DNA of 42,675 nt from Candidatus Gastranaerophilales bacterium (lineage in GTDB: Bacteria; Cyanobacteriota; Vampirovibrionia; Gastranaerophilales; Gastranaerophilaceae). Location of the stretch: NCBI GenBank assembly GCA_944325095.1, contig CALUYV010000007.1, positions 1-42,675 on the forward strand, given 5' to 3'. The notes under the pieces were generated by a model. The model saw only the letters and a list, made by a program, of their open reading frames with translations, was not told the origin of the DNA and did not search any database. Positions within the stretch are counted from its first letter, which is position 1; every line of letters starts with the position of its first letter. Positions 8,174 to 16,831 of this stretch are shown here, piece after piece. The translations under genes were made by a program, and so were the position numbers.

Positions 8174-9901
8174 TTATTTCAAAATAGCAGCACTTGTAAA
8201 TGCATTCATGTTTTTCAGGAATTTGATGTTTTCCGGTTTTAATGTATTATTTACCTGAGCCGGCTGGTTCTGGGTTTGTACTGCATTTTGATTTTGTGCA
8301 TTCTGTTTTTTCATACGGCGGTTTGTCAGGTATATATTTACTCTTGGAATACCAAAGCCAAGAACTAAACCGGAATACAGATAACCCGCAAGTTGAGCAA
8401 CCTTGATGTGTTTCAATTTGGTCTTTGCCGTATTATCTGCAAGTGAAAGCATTTTCTCGTATGATAATGCTTTGCCGTTTTTATCAAAGGCCTTACTTCC
8501 GAGATTGTCAAACAGAATTTCATCTCTTGTTTTCAATACAGAATTTTTAATCCAGTTGAGAACGCCGGTTCCGTCCCGTTTAATCAACGATTTATCAAGA
8601 CTTTGCGCCACGAGTTTTTGAACAAAATTCCCGAGAAGAAGCCAGTTTGCAAAACCGAGAATATCTTTAAATGTCGATTCTTTTAACTCATTATCATTTC
8701 TTGCTGATAAAAATCTCGACATAATTGTAATACCGTAAATAAACTTAAACTGGTTGATTGTAGGCGACAGACCTTTGAATTGAAGATTTTTAAGAAGATT
8801 TTTAGGGTTGCCGATTGTTGCAAGCACGCCTGCGCCGAATAAAGCGGCAACCAAACTCTTCTTGACTTTAAATGCATTTGATTTATCCTCTTCGCCGCCG
8901 CCAACAAATCCGCTATTGCCTGTTTTCTTTTTGGTTAAATACATGTTAAGCGGCTGTGCAGATACACCGACAGCAGAAGCAATACCGATACCGATTAACG
9001 AACGTTTCAAGTTCATTGATTTCAACGCTTTCAGGAAAGCATTTTCAACAACAGGCTCAGCATTACTTGCAGCATTCTTGAAGGCTTCAATAACAGTATC
9101 TTTCTTAAATACTTTGCCGAGATTAAATAAATTATCTATAATTGAATCAATTGAATATCTTGAAGTATGGAGTTTTTCTCCTTGATTAGCAATAATTCTA
9201 TAATTGTTTTCAACTTTGGAATCAGAGAGTAAAATACTTCTTATCTGGCTGAATGACTCTTTGGACAATTTCTTACCATCCGCTCTGATTTCTTTTTCAA
9301 GAATTTCTGCAGCCTTATCAACAGTCTGCGCATCAAATTTAACCCATTGAGCGTTTTTATCAGGACTTAATGCCTCATAATTTTTCAAGGTTTCTTTTAA
9401 ATATGCCTGCAGAGGATTTGCAGATGGATTATCTTTTGCATTGCGCAGTGCTTCATGGTAAATTTTTCCGTGCATATTTATGGTTTCAGAATCTGCGAAA
9501 ATAGCACTTGCTTTTACATCCTTTTTACCGAATTTATATGCATGATTAATTCCGGCTGCTAGAAGAAGTCCTGCAAGTGTACCGTACAAACCAATCATAG
9601 CGTGGTTGGCGTTACCGGTTCCCTCACGACGAAAAGTTTCCATACCGGCATCAGTATTTCTGGTAAAATCCGTAAGAGTCCTTGGCAGCACCATAAAACC
9701 AAGGTCAACAAAAGTTGCACCCCAGGCTTGGTTGGTGTCCAAAAATCTTAAAAATAAATCTAAGCCGCCTGTAAAATTAGGGGTAGATGTTTTCAGTGAC
9801 GGGGCAGTTGTTTTGCCGGCATTTGCAATTGAATTGTTTACATTTCTGTCTGCCGGAAATTTTTGATTTCTAAAATTTTGTAAGTTGTTGTCTATTTTCA
9901 T
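8174..9901 (-). CDS. Large membrane protein of unknown function, paralog of the next gene
   Basis: 575 residues, unrecognised. AAAGG lies upstream of the ATG. After a disordered N-terminus with PNFTGG at residues 41-46 come FVDLGFMVLPRT (64-75) and ETFRREGTG (88-96), then a hydrophobic helix (about 100-118), an alpha-helical soluble region, and further hydrophobic segments around GIGIASAVGVSAQPLNMYLT, AALFGAGVLATIG, FANWLLLGNFV and LAGYLYSGLVLGFGIP. The tail is rich in Gln and Asn (QNQNAVQTQNQPAQ). The same landmarks occur in the same order in the gene at 9927-11618, so the two are tandem paralogs and probably cotranscribed (25-bp gap). No enzymatic motif was found; a structural membrane protein is a guess. 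Confidence 0.75.
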   Translation of the reverse strand: MKIDNNLQNFRNQKFPADRNVNNSIANAGKTTAPSLKTSTPNFTGGLDLFLRFLDTNQAWGATFVDLGFMVLPRTLTDFTRNTDAGMETFRREGTGNANHAMIGLYGTLAGLLLAAGINHAYKFGKKDVKASAIFADSETINMHGKIYHEALRNAKDNPSANPLQAYLKETLKNYEALSPDKNAQWVKFDAQTVDKAAEILEKEIRADGKKLSKESFSQIRSILLSDSKVENNYRIIANQGEKLHTSRYSIDSIIDNLFNLGKVFKKDTVIEAFKNAASNAEPVVENAFLKALKSMNLKRSLIGIGIASAVGVSAQPLNMYLTKKKTGNSGFVGGGEEDKSNAFKVKKSLVAALFGAGVLATIGNPKNLLKNLQFKGLSPTINQFKFIYGITIMSRFLSARNDNELKESTFKDILGFANWLLLGNFVQKLVAQSLDKSLIKRDGTGVLNWIKNSVLKTRDEILFDNLGSKAFDKNGKALSYEKMLSLADNTAKTKLKHIKVAQLAGYLYSGLVLGFGIPRVNIYLTNRRMKKQNAQNQNAVQTQNQPAQVNNTLKPENIKFLKNMNAFTSAAILK

Positions 9902-9926
9902 TTATTTTGCCTTTTCTTAAATTTGT

Positions 9927-11618
9927 TTAATTAAAAAATGAACTAAATGCCTTAGTATTATTTTTCATTAATTTTTGAGTAAATGTTGTAGCCGCACTGG
10001 CAGCCGTACCCGGTGTCAAACTCGGATTTTGCTGTTTTTGCTGCTGTTTTAACTGATTTTTCTTGTTAGTCTGGGTTCTTGTATAAAGCGGAATGAATAT
10101 ACCGAGAGAAATCAATGAGAATGCAAGATTGCCTATCTGGCAGAAGGCTCTCATATTTTTAGCCTTCGTTCTTAATACATTATCAGCAATTGCTTCCAAT
10201 TCATCCGTTGACTTCATTTTGGTATGCTTAGCCCAATTCCAGAATTTCTGCAATATATTCGCATTATCCGCAGGCTTTTTAAGTTTGTTAATAAGTTTTA
10301 TACCTTCATTATTGTGGTTTTCAAGATATGAAGCAATACCTTTTGCCGCATAATCACCTAAGAAATAGAAACTTGAGAAGGTTGCAATATCTCTTATAGT
10401 ATTTTCTTTCAATTCATTAGAATCTTCAGAAGCAGCAATTCTGCTTGAGAAAGTAGCAGCAGAAATAATCCTTGCCTGATCCATCGTCGGGAAAATATTT
10501 TTAAACTGGAACATTTTTAAACTAGGTCTGTCCATAATCATAGACAGTGCTGCAACACCCATCATAGCAGGAACAGCAAGGAATTTTTGCGCCGTGAGTT
10601 TTACTTTTTCTTCAGGTGTTAAAATACGTTCGGTATCATCATTATAAATAGGTGCACCTTTTTTACCCGACATCTTGTGCGTAATCCATCTGTTAATAGG
10701 CTGCGCAGCAAGAGCAAGAGGAATTATGATGCCAAGCCCCAGAATACTCTTTGAATTGACAAGATGTTTTGCTTTTGAAAAATATTTAGCCAGATTATCG
10801 GCAGATTTAACATTGTCGCCTTCGGCAACAATACCATGCAAGATATCCTGTGCACTTTCACAAAGATGACCCAGTGAACTTGAGAAAAAGCCCTTATCTC
10901 CGGCAAATCGGATATTTTCCGCAATTCCGGTTTTTGAAACCATATATTTATATAAATCAGAAGATGCCTTAGGATTTTCTGAAGCAATATTTTTAGCAGT
11001 CTGCCTTAATACATTAATATAATCACTATCATTTTCGAATATATTTTTAAATTGTTTCAAACCGCCATTATTGATATCACCATCAACACCTTCAATATCA
11101 TTAAACATATTTTTAAGGGTATTAAAGATTTTATCCTCATTTGCAGCACCTTCTGCAGAGTTATAGTATTTTTGAATTTTATTTATAGTATCGCCATTAG
11201 CCCAGCTTTTAAACAAATTAGACTTGTCAAAAACTCCCATAACAGGCTTTTGTAATAAATAAGCAACACCTTTAACTATAAAACTAGGAATGATACAGTT
11301 TATAATAAGCCCAGAAGATTCGCGTCTGAAAGCCTCAAAACCTCCCATAACATTAAGTTTGCGTTCTTTTTCCTCATTCCCGTTTTCATCTTTCTTCTTA
11401 GAACCGATAAATGTTTCAAAGAAAGTTCTCGGAACAATCGCAGTTGCAAGATCAAGAACCGTAACATTGAGCATCGGGTATTCTTCACATTTTTGAACAC
11501 CTTTCAATGCCCAGCCTCCAAGTCCTGAAAAACTCGTCCGGCTGTTATTCCGCAACCCAACTTTATGTGCCGGGGTGTTATTGCTATTTACACTACCTAA
11601 TTCAACTTTATATATCAT
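9927..11618 (-). CDS. Large membrane protein of unknown function, paralog of the previous gene
   Basis: About 563 residues from the ATG at 11616-11618 (MIYKVELGS); the open frame extends to a TTG at 11660, but nothing supports that start. No ribosome binding site is seen; GATAAT lies seven bases before the ATG, suggesting a leaderless mRNA. Landmarks shared with the downstream paralog: TSFSGLGG near the N-terminus, VLDLATAIVPRTFFETF, FEAFRRESSG (about 94-103), LALAAQPINRWITHKMSGK, SNELKENTIRDIATF, and a C-terminal hydrophobic helix followed by a Gln/Lys-rich tail (KKNQLKQQQKQQ). An unusual charged insert, SKKKDENGNEEKERK, interrupts the N-terminal shared block. The function is unknown. Confidence 0.72.
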   Translation of the reverse strand: MIYKVELGSVNSNNTPAHKVGLRNNSRTSFSGLGGWALKGVQKCEEYPMLNVTVLDLATAIVPRTFFETFIGSKKKDENGNEEKERKLNVMGGFEAFRRESSGLIINCIIPSFIVKGVAYLLQKPVMGVFDKSNLFKSWANGDTINKIQKYYNSAEGAANEDKIFNTLKNMFNDIEGVDGDINNGGLKQFKNIFENDSDYINVLRQTAKNIASENPKASSDLYKYMVSKTGIAENIRFAGDKGFFSSSLGHLCESAQDILHGIVAEGDNVKSADNLAKYFSKAKHLVNSKSILGLGIIIPLALAAQPINRWITHKMSGKKGAPIYNDDTERILTPEEKVKLTAQKFLAVPAMMGVAALSMIMDRPSLKMFQFKNIFPTMDQARIISAATFSSRIAASEDSNELKENTIRDIATFSSFYFLGDYAAKGIASYLENHNNEGIKLINKLKKPADNANILQKFWNWAKHTKMKSTDELEAIADNVLRTKAKNMRAFCQIGNLAFSLISLGIFIPLYTRTQTNKKNQLKQQQKQQNPSLTPGTAASAATTFTQKLMKNNTKAFSSFFN

Positions 11619-12037
11619 ATCAATTATTATCTGTGCCGAATGTACCTTTATTATAACCAAGACACATTAATATTAAAAGCGGACAAAATTTTTTTTGCCT
11701 TTATTTCTCCAATTGTAAAAATAATATAAAGATAAATTTTTGCATTTTTATATAAAAATAGAGATTTTTAAACAGATTTTGCAAAAATTTCGGGAAAACA
11801 AGCGAAAAAAAGAGGCAAAAATTAAAAATCGGACTAATTTTTACGAGAAAAAATATTGTAAATTTTTATTAAGAAAATTGATTATTCTGCAAAAAATCCT
11901 GAAAAATACACTTTTGATGGAGCATGACATGCTATGTAAACAATTGTAACAATGATATCTAAAAAATTAAAGTTTTAGAAAAATATTACGATATTAAAAA
12001 TGTGGTTACGAAAATTACAAAACGAAAGAGGTCAACT
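11619..12037. other. AT-rich intergenic region with a 13-bp palindrome
   Basis: About 420 bp of very AT-rich DNA between divergent genes. It holds the start signals of the minus-strand membrane protein (GATAAT at 11626-11631) and, at 11921-11933, the perfect odd-length palindrome AGCATGACATGCT, which stands out in otherwise A/T-only sequence and could be an operator for the small gene at 12038. A 69-codon frame at 11740-11949 is low-complexity Lys/Ile/Phe and is not credible as a gene. I see no RNA gene. Confidence 0.5.
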
Positions 12038-12259
12038 ATGGATTTAGCAAAAGAAGAAAAATTATTTGAATTTACCGACAAAGGATTACAGGAAGCAAGT
12101 TCCGTAATTATGGTATCAAAGAACAAAGCAGTTCAAGATACGGATTTTAACAACATTATTCAAATTATTGACGAACAAGGTGCTGAAGAAGTTTCCTGCA
12201 CAATGAATAAATTTGTTGAAATTTTTGATACAAACGGTTTAGCCGGATTTATTATGTAA
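12038..12259 (+). CDS. Small acidic protein of unknown function (73 aa)
   Basis: The frame opens with a GTG at 12002, but the ATG at 12038 (MDLAKEEKLFEF) has AAAGAGGT ending about 6 bases upstream and is the better start. The 73-residue product is acidic and soluble (QDTDFNNIIQIIDEQGAEEV), with one Cys and no membrane segment or known motif. It is monocistronic, with its own upstream region and a hairpin downstream. The function is unknown. Confidence 0.65.
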   Translation: MDLAKEEKLFEFTDKGLQEASSVIMVSKNKAVQDTDFNNIIQIIDEQGAEEVSCTMNKFVEIFDTNGLAGFIM

Positions 12260-12289
12260 TTTAGGATTCAAATTTAATACAAAAGTTTA

Positions 12290-12315
12290 TGAAGAGGTAA
12301 ATTTTATTACCTCTT
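12290..12315. terminator. Bidirectional hairpin between convergent genes
   Basis: A perfect 10-bp stem, GAAGAGGTAA / TTACCTCTTC, with a 6-base loop lies between the convergent genes ending at 12259 (+) and 12346 (-). The U-tract after it is weak on both strands, so terminator function is probable rather than certain. Confidence 0.6.
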
Positions 12316-12345
12316 CTTGGTTATTAATTTGCAGAACTTATAAAA

Positions 12346-12741
12346 CTAATTTTTACTGCCGTATTTTGCAATAATTACACTCGGGTAAACCCGTTTGAAT
12401 TTAACTTTTTTACCAAATAATTTCCGGAATTTTTCACCAAATTCGGAAAGTTCAATAAACCCGTTAACAGCAGCCTCTTCAGCAGAGTTATGACACTGAT
12501 TAGAAACCGAACGTTTTGCATCGAGCGTAAAGTTTGAAAAAACTTTGCCCGACTTATCAACACCATTAATAATAAGAAGATCGCCGTCGCCTGCTTTGCT
12601 GAGTTTGTACAGCGCATTATCAAGTTCCTGTAATTTACCGTTTTTCGCTGCGTATTTTACAGTTTTTCTAAAGGCTTCGTTCGTAACAATTCTTATCCCG
12701 AAAGATGTATGGTTATTTCCGACATTATTTGTTATTTCCAT
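12346..12741 (-). CDS. Hypothetical protein (131 aa)
   Basis: A soluble basic protein with GGGGG just upstream of the ATG. The N-terminus MEITNNVGNNHTSFGIRIVT carries a short TSFG motif that resembles N-terminal motifs in the two large membrane proteins upstream. It then has alternating helices and strands (LLIINGVDKSGKVFSNFTLD) and a basic end (LFGKKVKFKRVYPSVIIAKYG). No known domain is recognised. It is divergent from rsmH (82 bp between starts). Confidence 0.65.
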   Translation of the reverse strand: MEITNNVGNNHTSFGIRIVTNEAFRKTVKYAAKNGKLQELDNALYKLSKAGDGDLLIINGVDKSGKVFSNFTLDAKRSVSNQCHNSAEEAAVNGFIELSEFGEKFRKLFGKKVKFKRVYPSVIIAKYGSKN

Positions 12742-12808
12742 AAAATATACCCCCTATGGATGATATAATACATGTAAAAAATTTTTTTGCTACCTGAAGA
12801 ATTTTTCG

Positions 12809-12823
12809 TGCTACTATAAACTT
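12809..12823 (+). promoter_or_regulatory. Extended -10 promoter of rsmH, leaderless arrangement
   Basis: TGC-TACTAT (TACTAT at 12812-12817) lies six bases (AAACTT) before the ATG at 12824. No ribosome binding site and no good -35 are present, so this looks like an extended -10 promoter giving a leaderless mRNA. Confidence 0.5.
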
Positions 12824-13756
12824 ATGCAGGAATTTAAACATTATACGGTAATGAAACACGAAGCAGTCGATGCGCTTAATTGCAAAAGCGGCTTGATTTA
12901 TGTTGACTGCACTCTGGGAGGCGGCGGACACAGCGGTTTGATTCTTGATAAAATTTCGCCTGACGGCAGACTTATTGCGTTTGATATTGATCAGGAGGCT
13001 ATTGATGCGGCTTCAGAAAAATTAAAAAACTATAAAAATCTTACAATAGTAAAAAGTTCTTATACAAATATTAAACAGGTGCTGAAAGACCTTAATATAG
13101 AAAAAATTACAGGCGGAGTATTGTTCGATCTGGGGGCTTCATACCACCAACTGACAAAACAGGAACGCGGTTTTTCTTTTTCCAAAGACGCACCGCTTGA
13201 TATGCGGTTTGATACGGATTCTGACTTTTCTGCATACGATATTGTTAATAACTATACCGAAGAGCAACTCGTAAAAATATTCTCGGAATACGGAGAAGAA
13301 AGATTTTCCAAACGAATAGCAAAAGCAATTGTAACTGAGAGAAAACATAAAAAAATACAAACAACATTAGAATTATCACAAATTATTACAAATTCCGTAC
13401 CAAGAATAAAAACTTCAATACACCCTGCAACAAGAGTTTTTCAGGCTATACGAATAGAAGTAAATCAAGAGTTACAAAATGTTAAATCTACATTGAATGA
13501 TGTATTGGACATGTTGGATATTGGTGCTATAATTAGTGTAATAAGTTTTCACTCTCTTGAGGATAGAATAGTCAAACAGTTTATGAAATATCACTCAACG
13601 AAGTGTCATTGCAGTAAAACAGATATGGTTTGTCATTGTCCTCCTCCAAAACTGGAGTTGGTAAACAAGAAACCGATTATGGCAACAGAAGAAGAGATAA
13701 GGGAAAATCCGCCGTCAAGAAGTGCAAAACTTAGAATTGCAAAATGCATACGGTAA
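12824..13756 (+). CDS. rsmH: 16S rRNA (cytosine(1402)-N4)-methyltransferase RsmH
   Basis: SAM-dependent methyltransferase (formerly MraW) that modifies C1402 in the ribosomal decoding site. The SAM-binding motif DCTLGGGGHSGLIL lies at about residues 28-41, and the conserved blocks FDLGASYHQLTKQERGFSF and DAPLDMRFD follow. Normal length, 310 residues. As in many bacteria it stands at the head of a cell-division cluster: an FtsL-like gene follows after 28 bp. The C-terminus has an extra Cys-rich patch (KCHCSKTDMVCHCPP) that is common in the family. Confidence 0.96.
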   Translation: MQEFKHYTVMKHEAVDALNCKSGLIYVDCTLGGGGHSGLILDKISPDGRLIAFDIDQEAIDAASEKLKNYKNLTIVKSSYTNIKQVLKDLNIEKITGGVLFDLGASYHQLTKQERGFSFSKDAPLDMRFDTDSDFSAYDIVNNYTEEQLVKIFSEYGEERFSKRIAKAIVTERKHKKIQTTLELSQIITNSVPRIKTSIHPATRVFQAIRIEVNQELQNVKSTLNDVLDMLDIGAIISVISFHSLEDRIVKQFMKYHSTKCHCSKTDMVCHCPPPKLELVNKKPIMATEEEIRENPPSRSAKLRIAKCIR

Positions 13757-13784
13757 AAGAGTTTATGGGCAGGTAGTTTAGGGA

Positions 13785-14258
13785 ATGAATTTAAATTCAG
13801 CAAGAGTGAGAATAGAACAAACAGAAAAGTACACCGGCAATTATGTATCTGATACAATTATTGCGGAGAACACGGTCATTGAAGGCGGTTTCATACAGGA
13901 AAAACCGATTACCATTCAGGAAATGTTTGTACGAAGAATAAATAAAGCTTTAGGGTTTTGTATTACGGTTGCTATTAGTGTTACATTCATCAGTTATTAT
14001 ACGGCAATGAACTGTGAAGCAAAGTTGAATAAACTTGACAGCGAGATTGTCAGACTGAATGCGGAAAATCAAGATTTGCAGGCAGAACTTGATAAATTTC
14101 AGTCTTTTAACAATGTTGATGATAAAGTTGAAGAATTTAATCTTTTGAAAAAAGCGGATAAAGTTCTTGAAATTACTGCATTAAATACTGATAAAAAAAC
14201 TATTTCTCCGATTAACAAGCCGGTTAATAATAATTTTGACTGGGCTATAGGTTACTAA
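13785..14258 (+). CDS. FtsL-like membrane protein with coiled coil
   Basis: 157 residues: a polar N-terminal cytoplasmic region of about 55 residues, one membrane helix (about 60-80, ALGFCITVAISVTFISYYTA), then a coiled coil (KLNKLDSEIVRLNAENQDLQ) and a short tail. This topology, plus the position directly after rsmH, matches FtsL/DivIC division proteins, which bridge FtsQ and FtsI/FtsW at the septum. Sequence in this family is poorly conserved, so the call depends on topology and synteny. The usual next gene, ftsI, is absent. Confidence 0.6.
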   Translation: MNLNSARVRIEQTEKYTGNYVSDTIIAENTVIEGGFIQEKPITIQEMFVRRINKALGFCITVAISVTFISYYTAMNCEAKLNKLDSEIVRLNAENQDLQAELDKFQSFNNVDDKVEEFNLLKKADKVLEITALNTDKKTISPINKPVNNNFDWAIGY

Positions 14259-14321
14259 AAGCAGCATTAGTTTTTTTATTTAATATTAAGGCTGAGTTTC
14301 CGGCTGAAAATTGTCAGGTTT

Positions 14322-15296
14322 ATGGTTATGGCGGAAGAAATAAAAGAAAAATTCAGCAGAATATACAAAGAGCAGTTTGTACCTTTTTTACAGCCATTAG
14401 AAGATGAGCGTCTAGCTGTTAATAAAAAAGTACAGCCGTTAAAAAATATGATGGGGATTTTCGCCTTATTATGCCTTGCATCTATGTTTAATAAAACAAT
14501 AATATTCAGTGATTATATATTAATCATAAGTTTTTTGGGGCTTTTTATATGCACCGGTATTTCCGGAGGTTATACCAGAAAATGGAATATTGAAATAAAA
14601 CGGAAAATAACCTCTAAACTGCTTCCGTTATTCGGGAATTACCACTTTTCTCAAAATAAAAATTTAATTACTCTTGATGAAATTAAAGTATCAGGTCTAT
14701 TCAAAAGGGCAGATAAAAAAGTAGATGACGATGTAATAATCGGGTACTATAATGGCTGTAATATTGTCATAAATGAGTGCAATATTTGTAATAGCAAAGA
14801 AAAATACGGCGATTATTTTAAAGGAATAATTGTAAAAGCAGCAATGAAAAAGAATTTCAAAGGGCTTACGGTTTTAGGCTCTCCCTATACATTAGCACCT
14901 GTTTCCGGTACAGAAATCGTAGAACTTGAATCGATAGATTTTATGAAAAACAGAAAAATATATTCTACAGATCAGATTGAAGCGCGGTACATTTTAACAA
15001 CCTCGTTTATGGAAAAACTTGACCGGATAGCAGTGATATTTAATGCAAAGGTCTTAAAGGGAAAAAATAATAACGCAAATCTGGAAAAAGGACTTAATAA
15101 TATGAACCTTCGCACAAGTGCTATTTTTTATAAAGGCCATGCATACTTATTTGTTCCTTCTATTAGCAATTTATTTGAATTAAAATTAAATAAAACATTG
15201 TATGATGAGAATACATATTCTGTTATCTTTGAACAATTATCTGCAATTCAGGACATAATTGATTACCTGAATATTGATAAAAATACGGGATTATAA
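14322..15296 (+). CDS. DUF3137 family membrane protein, first of a tandem pair
   Basis: About 324 residues. The N-terminal cytosolic part (IYKEQFVPFLQPLEDERLAV) is followed by two membrane helices (about residues 44-81), then a globular region with the DUF3137-like pattern: VSGLFKRADKKVDDD, a buried FKGIIVKAAMKKNFKGLTVL stretch, and VELESIDFMKNRKIYSTDQ then EARYILTTSFMEKLDRI. Function is not known for the family. The start is ambiguous: ATGs at 14322 and 14328 are both possible and the upstream AGG is weak. A close paralog follows 14 bp downstream. Confidence 0.75.
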   Translation: MVMAEEIKEKFSRIYKEQFVPFLQPLEDERLAVNKKVQPLKNMMGIFALLCLASMFNKTIIFSDYILIISFLGLFICTGISGGYTRKWNIEIKRKITSKLLPLFGNYHFSQNKNLITLDEIKVSGLFKRADKKVDDDVIIGYYNGCNIVINECNICNSKEKYGDYFKGIIVKAAMKKNFKGLTVLGSPYTLAPVSGTEIVELESIDFMKNRKIYSTDQIEARYILTTSFMEKLDRIAVIFNAKVLKGKNNNANLEKGLNNMNLRTSAIFYKGHAYLFVPSISNLFELKLNKTLYDENTYSVIFEQLSAIQDIIDYLNIDKNTGL

Positions 15297-15310
15297 ATAA
15301 GGAGAGTTTA

Positions 15311-16321
15311 ATGACTGAAAACGCAAAAGACGAATTCCATAAAATATACAAAGAGAAAATCGAACCGTTTTTACAGCCTTATGAAGATGAGCGCATAGCA
15401 ATTGATAAAAAAAGTAAAGAATTAAAACCTTTTATAATAATTTCTATTATTTTAATTATCGCTTCTTTTATAATGCCACAAATTATTACATCAGCACTTT
15501 TTATTAGCATCTGCCTCGGAATTGCTGCACTTTTATGCCTTATTATCTGTACAAAAACACTACTGCAGCGCACCGGCAATATGAATAAGAAAGTAAAACA
15601 ACAAATTACCCGCCAGATACTTCACTCATTGGGGGATTATCAATTTTCACAGAACAAAAATTTAATTACTCTTAAAGAAATTCAAAATTACGGGCTATTT
15701 AAAAATACGAACAATATAAAATACTATAAAAATGATGATGATATTATAACCGGAACCTGCAGCGGCTGCAGCATAGTAATTAATGAATGCCAAATAGAAA
15801 CGGATTCATCAAAAAGCGGCAGTTGGTCAAATTTTCGAGGAATAATTATTAAAGCGGCAATGAAAAAGAAATTTTCCGGATTAACCGTTTTCGGCTCTGA
15901 TATTTATATGACTCAAGTACCGGGTACAGAACCGGTTGAGTTAGAATCTATTGATTTTATGCTCAACAGAAAAATTTACACAACCGATCAGGTTGAAGCA
16001 CGGTATATTTTAACAACCGCTTTTATGGAAAAACTCGATAAAATTGCTCAAGTATTTAACTCACAATACCTGACAATTCAAAACAGCAAACTTGACAATC
16101 CAAAAGCTAAAGAAATATATAACAGATTAAATTCTCCGCTTAACGCAGTTTTCTATGAGGGTTATGCATATTTGTTTATTTCCAGTTTTGATAATCTATT
16201 TGAAATAACACCTCAAAAGACTTTTTATGATGAAAAGATATACTATAAAGTATATGAACAACTAATAACAATTCAAGATTTAATTTGTTATCTAAATATT
16301 GATAAAAATACAGGATTATAA
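15311..16321 (+). CDS. DUF3137 family membrane protein, second of a tandem pair
   Basis: 336 residues, preceded by AAGGAG. Collinear with the previous gene throughout: the N-terminal IYKEKIEPFLQPYEDERIAI, two membrane helices (about 44-78), SQNKNLITLKEIQNYGLFK, IIIKAAMKKKFSGLTVFG, VELESIDFMLNRKIYTTDQ, EARYILTTAFMEKLDKI, and an identical end YLNIDKNTGL. It differs by small insertions around residues 135-165. It arose by tandem duplication, with considerable divergence in the N-terminal membrane region. The function is unknown; a paired or hetero-oligomeric role is inference. Confidence 0.78.
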   Translation: MTENAKDEFHKIYKEKIEPFLQPYEDERIAIDKKSKELKPFIIISIILIIASFIMPQIITSALFISICLGIAALLCLIICTKTLLQRTGNMNKKVKQQITRQILHSLGDYQFSQNKNLITLKEIQNYGLFKNTNNIKYYKNDDDIITGTCSGCSIVINECQIETDSSKSGSWSNFRGIIIKAAMKKKFSGLTVFGSDIYMTQVPGTEPVELESIDFMLNRKIYTTDQVEARYILTTAFMEKLDKIAQVFNSQYLTIQNSKLDNPKAKEIYNRLNSPLNAVFYEGYAYLFISSFDNLFEITPQKTFYDEKIYYKVYEQLITIQDLICYLNIDKNTGL

Positions 16322-16800
16322 AAACATGCTCCTAATGCGGGGCTAAGATGCAAAACGACATTGAAACTCTTTCCACATCGGGGATGGATAGGGTAGGGAG
16401 CGGTTACACATTGTCATTTCGGTTGGATTTTCGGTAGGGCGATGAGTGAGCGAATGCGAACCAAGCCCGTAAGGTGGAGGGAAACGATGAGTTTTCCGAC
16501 AACCCGAATAATCCAAATGCGACCCGGAATTGCATAGTTGAACGAATTACAAGTGTTTTTTGTTCCCTCTCCCGATGGGGAGAGAGTTAGAGTGAGGGGT
16601 TGAAATATTTGTCACTCTGAACTCGTTTCAGAGTCGCATAGTTGGACGAATTGCAAAGGACAGAATGAATTTAAAACCCTCTATACTCGTATAGGACTCC
16701 GTGTCAAGCACGGAGTGACACATTGGGAGTAAACCCTTACGGGACACTCCCCATCCCAGCCTTCTGGCAACCTTGACTTAATTCAGTAACTTGCAAAAGA
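16322..16800. repeat. Repeat-dense intergenic region
   Basis: About 480 bp with no credible gene and clearly higher GC than its flanks. It contains a 21-bp direct repeat with 2 mismatches (16532-16552 and 16636-16656, core GCATAGTTG-ACGAATT); a stem CTCTCCC/GGGAGAG (16567-16584) followed by GTTAGAGTGAGGGG; and two hairpins of one repeat family in opposite orientation, 16611-16635 (GTCACTCTGAAC...) and 16694-16719 (minus strand GTCACTCCGTGC...). Such GTCA-C/T-TC hairpins and CCCTCTCCC repeats are widespread as dispersed intergenic repeats in bacteria. An imperfect long inverted repeat may also span about 16402-16506. Confidence 0.6.
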
Positions 16801-16831
16801 ATTTGGACTTCAACTTTAGTCGGAAATTTAC

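Noticed and set aside
11740-11949. 69-codon plus-strand frame in the AT-rich intergenic region
   Set aside because: Low-complexity Lys/Ile/Phe sequence without a ribosome binding site; expected by chance in such DNA.
16322-16800. CRISPR array or insertion sequence in the repeat region
   Set aside because: Repeats are few, imperfect and irregularly spaced, with no spacers, transposase frame or terminal inverted repeats.
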